Below are positions 61,661 through 64,000 of a stretch of 64,000 bases of DNA, piece after piece. Each line of letters opens with the position of its first letter. Position 1 is the stretch's first letter. Origin of the DNA: DASQDN01 sp963825845 (GTDB taxonomy: Bacteria > Acidobacteriota > Terriglobia > Bryobacterales > Bryobacteraceae). Both the position numbers and the translations under genes were made by a program. The stretch lies in NCBI GenBank assembly GCA_963825845.1, contig CAWGVL010000066.1, forward strand, positions 86,780 through 150,779. Direction: 5' to 3'. The notes under the pieces were generated by a model that had not been told where the DNA came from, made no database searches, and was given only the letters and a program-made list of their open reading frames with translations.

Positions 61661-63874
61661 GGAAGGGTGAAATAGACGGTCGAGCCGGCGTTAGTTGCAG
61701 TTTCCATCCAGATCCGGCCGCGATGCCTCTCGACGATCTGCTTGCAGATCGCCAGCCCCACGCCCGTGCCCGGATATTGCGCCCCATGCATTCGCGTGAA
61801 TACGCCGAAAGCACGCTTGGCATTCTTCGGGTCCATTCCTATGCCGTTGTCACGTACCGCGATAACCCAATACCCATTTTCCTGCGTTGTAGTGATATCG
61901 ATCGCGGGCGGCTGCGCGCGGCGATACTTGATAGCATTCCCAGAATGTTCTGAAATACCTGCGACAAGCGCACGAAATCGCCGGTGACTGTGGGTAGCGC
62001 GTCGTAAGTGATCGACGCGCCGCTTTCCTCGATAGAACTTCGAGATTCGACATCGCCCAAAGCAGTGTAGCGCGTAGTTCCGTAGGCTCGAAGGTTCCTT
62101 CGTCGTTCAGCACGCGGGAATAGTTCAGCAGGTCGCGTATCATCCGGTCCATGCGCTGAGCCCCGTCAATCATGAACTGAAAGAATTCTCGTCCTTCGTC
62201 GCTCAGGGCTGAAGCGTCGCGCTTTTGGATCAACTGCCCGAAGTTGTTCACCATGCGCAATGGTTCCTGTAGATCGTGAGATCGCGTAAGCGAACTCGTG
62301 GAGGTCTGGATTCGATCGCTGCAGGGCGTCGTTCCGATGTTTCAGTTGCTCCTCGGCGAGTTTTCGCGACGTGATGTCGATCGCGATTCCCTGCATGCGG
62401 TCAGTTTTTCCTTCCGGACCCGAGTAGGCTTGTCCTTCGCCGAGATCCAACGCACATCGCCGGAAGGCCATCCATCTGGTATTCAATGTCATAGTGTTGG
62501 AATTCGGTTATTGCGCGGTGTACGGCTGCGTCGGTTCGTTCCCGGTCCTCGGGATAGACCGGTTCGAGAAAGCGCGGGTAATCGAGGGCTGAGCCCGGCT
62601 CGAGGCCGAATACAGCGTAACATCGGTCATCCCATGTGAGCTGGCCCAAGCGGACGTCCAGAAACCACGTGCCCATATCTGCGGCTTCGATGGCGAGTAG
62701 CCGCCTTTCTTCGCTGCATCGAAGTGCTCGATCCGCCTCATATCTCAACGTAGATCGGTCACATATGCAGCGATATCCGTTGTGCCGTCGGGATGACGCT
62801 CTAAAACGGTGCCGCTAACCATCACCGGTACATGAGATCCATCCGCTGCACGCAGGGTTGTTTCGCAGGGCTTGCTCGCGCCGACATCGCGCAGCGCGTT
62901 TAGGCATTGCGCGATGAACGCTTCATCGGTCGAAATGTCCCGCCAATGCGGAATCGAATCCGCATCCGGATATCCGAGCAAATCCAGAAACACAGAATTA
63001 GCGTAAGTGATCGAGCCTTGAAGGTCGCCCGTGACAACGCCGACCGTTGCTTAGTCCGAGAGCCGCCGAAATCGCTTATCGGCCCGCTGCCGTTCGGAAA
63101 TATCCGATAAGACGACTACTCCGCCGACCACCCGTTCGTCGCGCAGTATCGGTGCGTTCGAGCCCGTTGCGTGAATGGACGTACCGTCTTTCCGAAAGAA
63201 GACGTCTTCCTGGCGTTTGAGTGCAGTGCCCGATTGCAAGACTCGGGCGAACGGGCATTCCTCCATCGGATACGGAGCGCCGTCGCGACCGCGGTAGTGG
63301 ATCGCTTCGTGCAACATTCGCCCGGACAACTCGGATTGTGACCACCCGAAAATTGTTCGGCCGCCGGATTCGCGAATGTCACGCGTCCGTGTTCGTCCGT
63401 CAGGAATATCGCCTCGGCTGTGTTCTCCGTAACAGCGTGATAGCGTTCTTTTTCGGCACGGAGAAGATCCTGGGCGGAACTAATCTGCGTCTGCGATGTC
63501 CAGTTTCGGACGAGGGCCCGGACTGAGGCCGCAAGCACAAGAGGCGGATATGGCTCATGCAGATATAGATCGGCTCCGTCGTCCAGCGCTGCCGCGTGTT
63601 CCTGCTCCCAGGCGCGGGTATTTGAGATCAAAAGAACCTGAATATCCGCGGTTGCTGGCAGGCATTTCAACAAACGGCATAATTCAAACCCCGTGCTTCC
63701 GGTCAGATTTGCCTTGAGAATCGCCACTGCGGGCCGGTGCGTCTCAGCGAGTCGAACCGCGTCGCCATCATAGGACGCTTGCACGACTGAAAAACCCGCG
63801 CTTTCGATGAGATTCGTTCGTCTAGCTAGCGCTTCGGGATCGTTGTCGACGTTAAGAACGAGAACGTTCGGCAT
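61654..63874 (-). pseudogene. Frameshifted hybrid sensor histidine kinase (REC-PAS-PAS-PAS-HisKA-HATPase)
   Basis: Starts at an ATG (63874) with a receiver domain: VLVLNVDNDPEALARRTNLI, PAVAILKANLTGSTGFELCR, where the phospho-acceptor Asp is replaced by Lys (ILKANL). A PAS domain follows (VTENTAEAIFLTDEHGRVTF). After shifts near 63330, 63055 and 62750 come further PAS pieces (IHYRGRDGAPYPMEECPFAR, ITYANSVFLDLLGYPDADS, MGTWFLDVRLGQLTWDDRCY). HisKA is LRMVNNFGQLIQKRDASALS, preceded by a degenerate phospho-acceptor region (DLHEFAYAIS). The last pieces are FVRLSQVFQNI (N-box region) and VFTRMHGAQYPGTGVGLAIC with GRIWMETATNAGSTVYFTL (G-box). Six or more shifts make it non-functional. The intact kinase would be cytoplasmic and light-, redox- or ligand-sensing. 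Confidence 0.82.
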
Positions 63875-64000
63875 GAGGACACACGAGCGCATTTGCGCAG
63901 GTGACACGCATAATGTAACGGTAGATTTTATTGTAAGGAAAAAACCTATATGTGTATAGCGGTTGGAGTAAGATTCAATACTAATTGAACCTCTACCCGT

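Overview
The window looks like a chromosomal segment of a soil- or sediment-type Acidobacteriota, most likely of the Bryobacterales/Solibacter lineage. This is inferred from gene content, not from a marker gene. The pointers are a DUF1501 gene paired with a PSCyt1/DUF1549/DUF1553 gene, Tat-exported sugar-metabolism enzymes, a PEP-CTERM-tailed metalloprotease, TPR-CHAT and ECF sigma modules, and many secreted proteins of unknown function. Base composition is moderately GC-rich and codon use is fairly even.

Layout. 1-1010: a universal stress protein cut by the left edge, and a stand-alone receiver domain. 1181-8215: a compact five-gene block for extracellular electron transfer. It has a hexahaem NapC/CymA-like membrane protein, a monohaem cytochrome, an OmcA/MtrC-like decahaem protein, an MtrA/DmsE-like decahaem protein and an MtrB/PioB-like porin, so it could in principle carry electrons from the quinone pool to the cell surface. 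8237-11655: a LamG-fold protein, an unknown protein and an enolase-superfamily dehydratase. 11910-19368 (minus): GH13 glycosidase, amidase, PSCyt1/DUF1549/DUF1553 protein, DUF1501 protein and a decayed M20 peptidase. 19537-29010: a decayed oxidoreductase, then housekeeping genes (phosphoglycolate-phosphatase-like HAD, parvulin lipoprotein, DAHP synthase, and thrC-metF-fasciclin on the minus strand). 29230-37080: secreted proteins, ankyrin protein, PEP-CTERM metalloprotease, an ECF sigma factor and its broken anti-sigma partner, a broken secreted protein and a broken TPR-CHAT protein. 37492-44247: mostly decayed genes, with two intact secreted proteins and tRNA-Lys. 44248-47433: homoserine kinase, QueE and a TPR protein. 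47539-57062: a defective IS1380 element, a chemoreceptor, a TonB-like protein, two NarL/LuxR regulators, sparse small genes, and an integrase remnant beside tRNA-Arg (a decayed island). 57105-63874: zinc ribbon, CYTH protein, a broken Lhr-type helicase followed by a PdeM-like phosphoesterase, and a broken multi-PAS hybrid histidine kinase.

Three points stand out. (1) The DAHP synthase gene is preceded by what reads as a complete transcription attenuator: a near-consensus -10 box, an almost leaderless 17-residue leader peptide with three Phe codons and a Trp codon, and four RNA segments that can pair 1:2, 2:3 and 3:4, the last being a GAAA-capped terminator. (2) The electron-transfer block contains every compartment's component. 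(3) About a dozen genes carry several frameshifts each while neighbouring core genes have none, which fits real gene decay better than random sequencing error. Haem counts, motifs, frames and pairings were read directly from the sequence. Family names rest on motif recognition, and no database search was possible.
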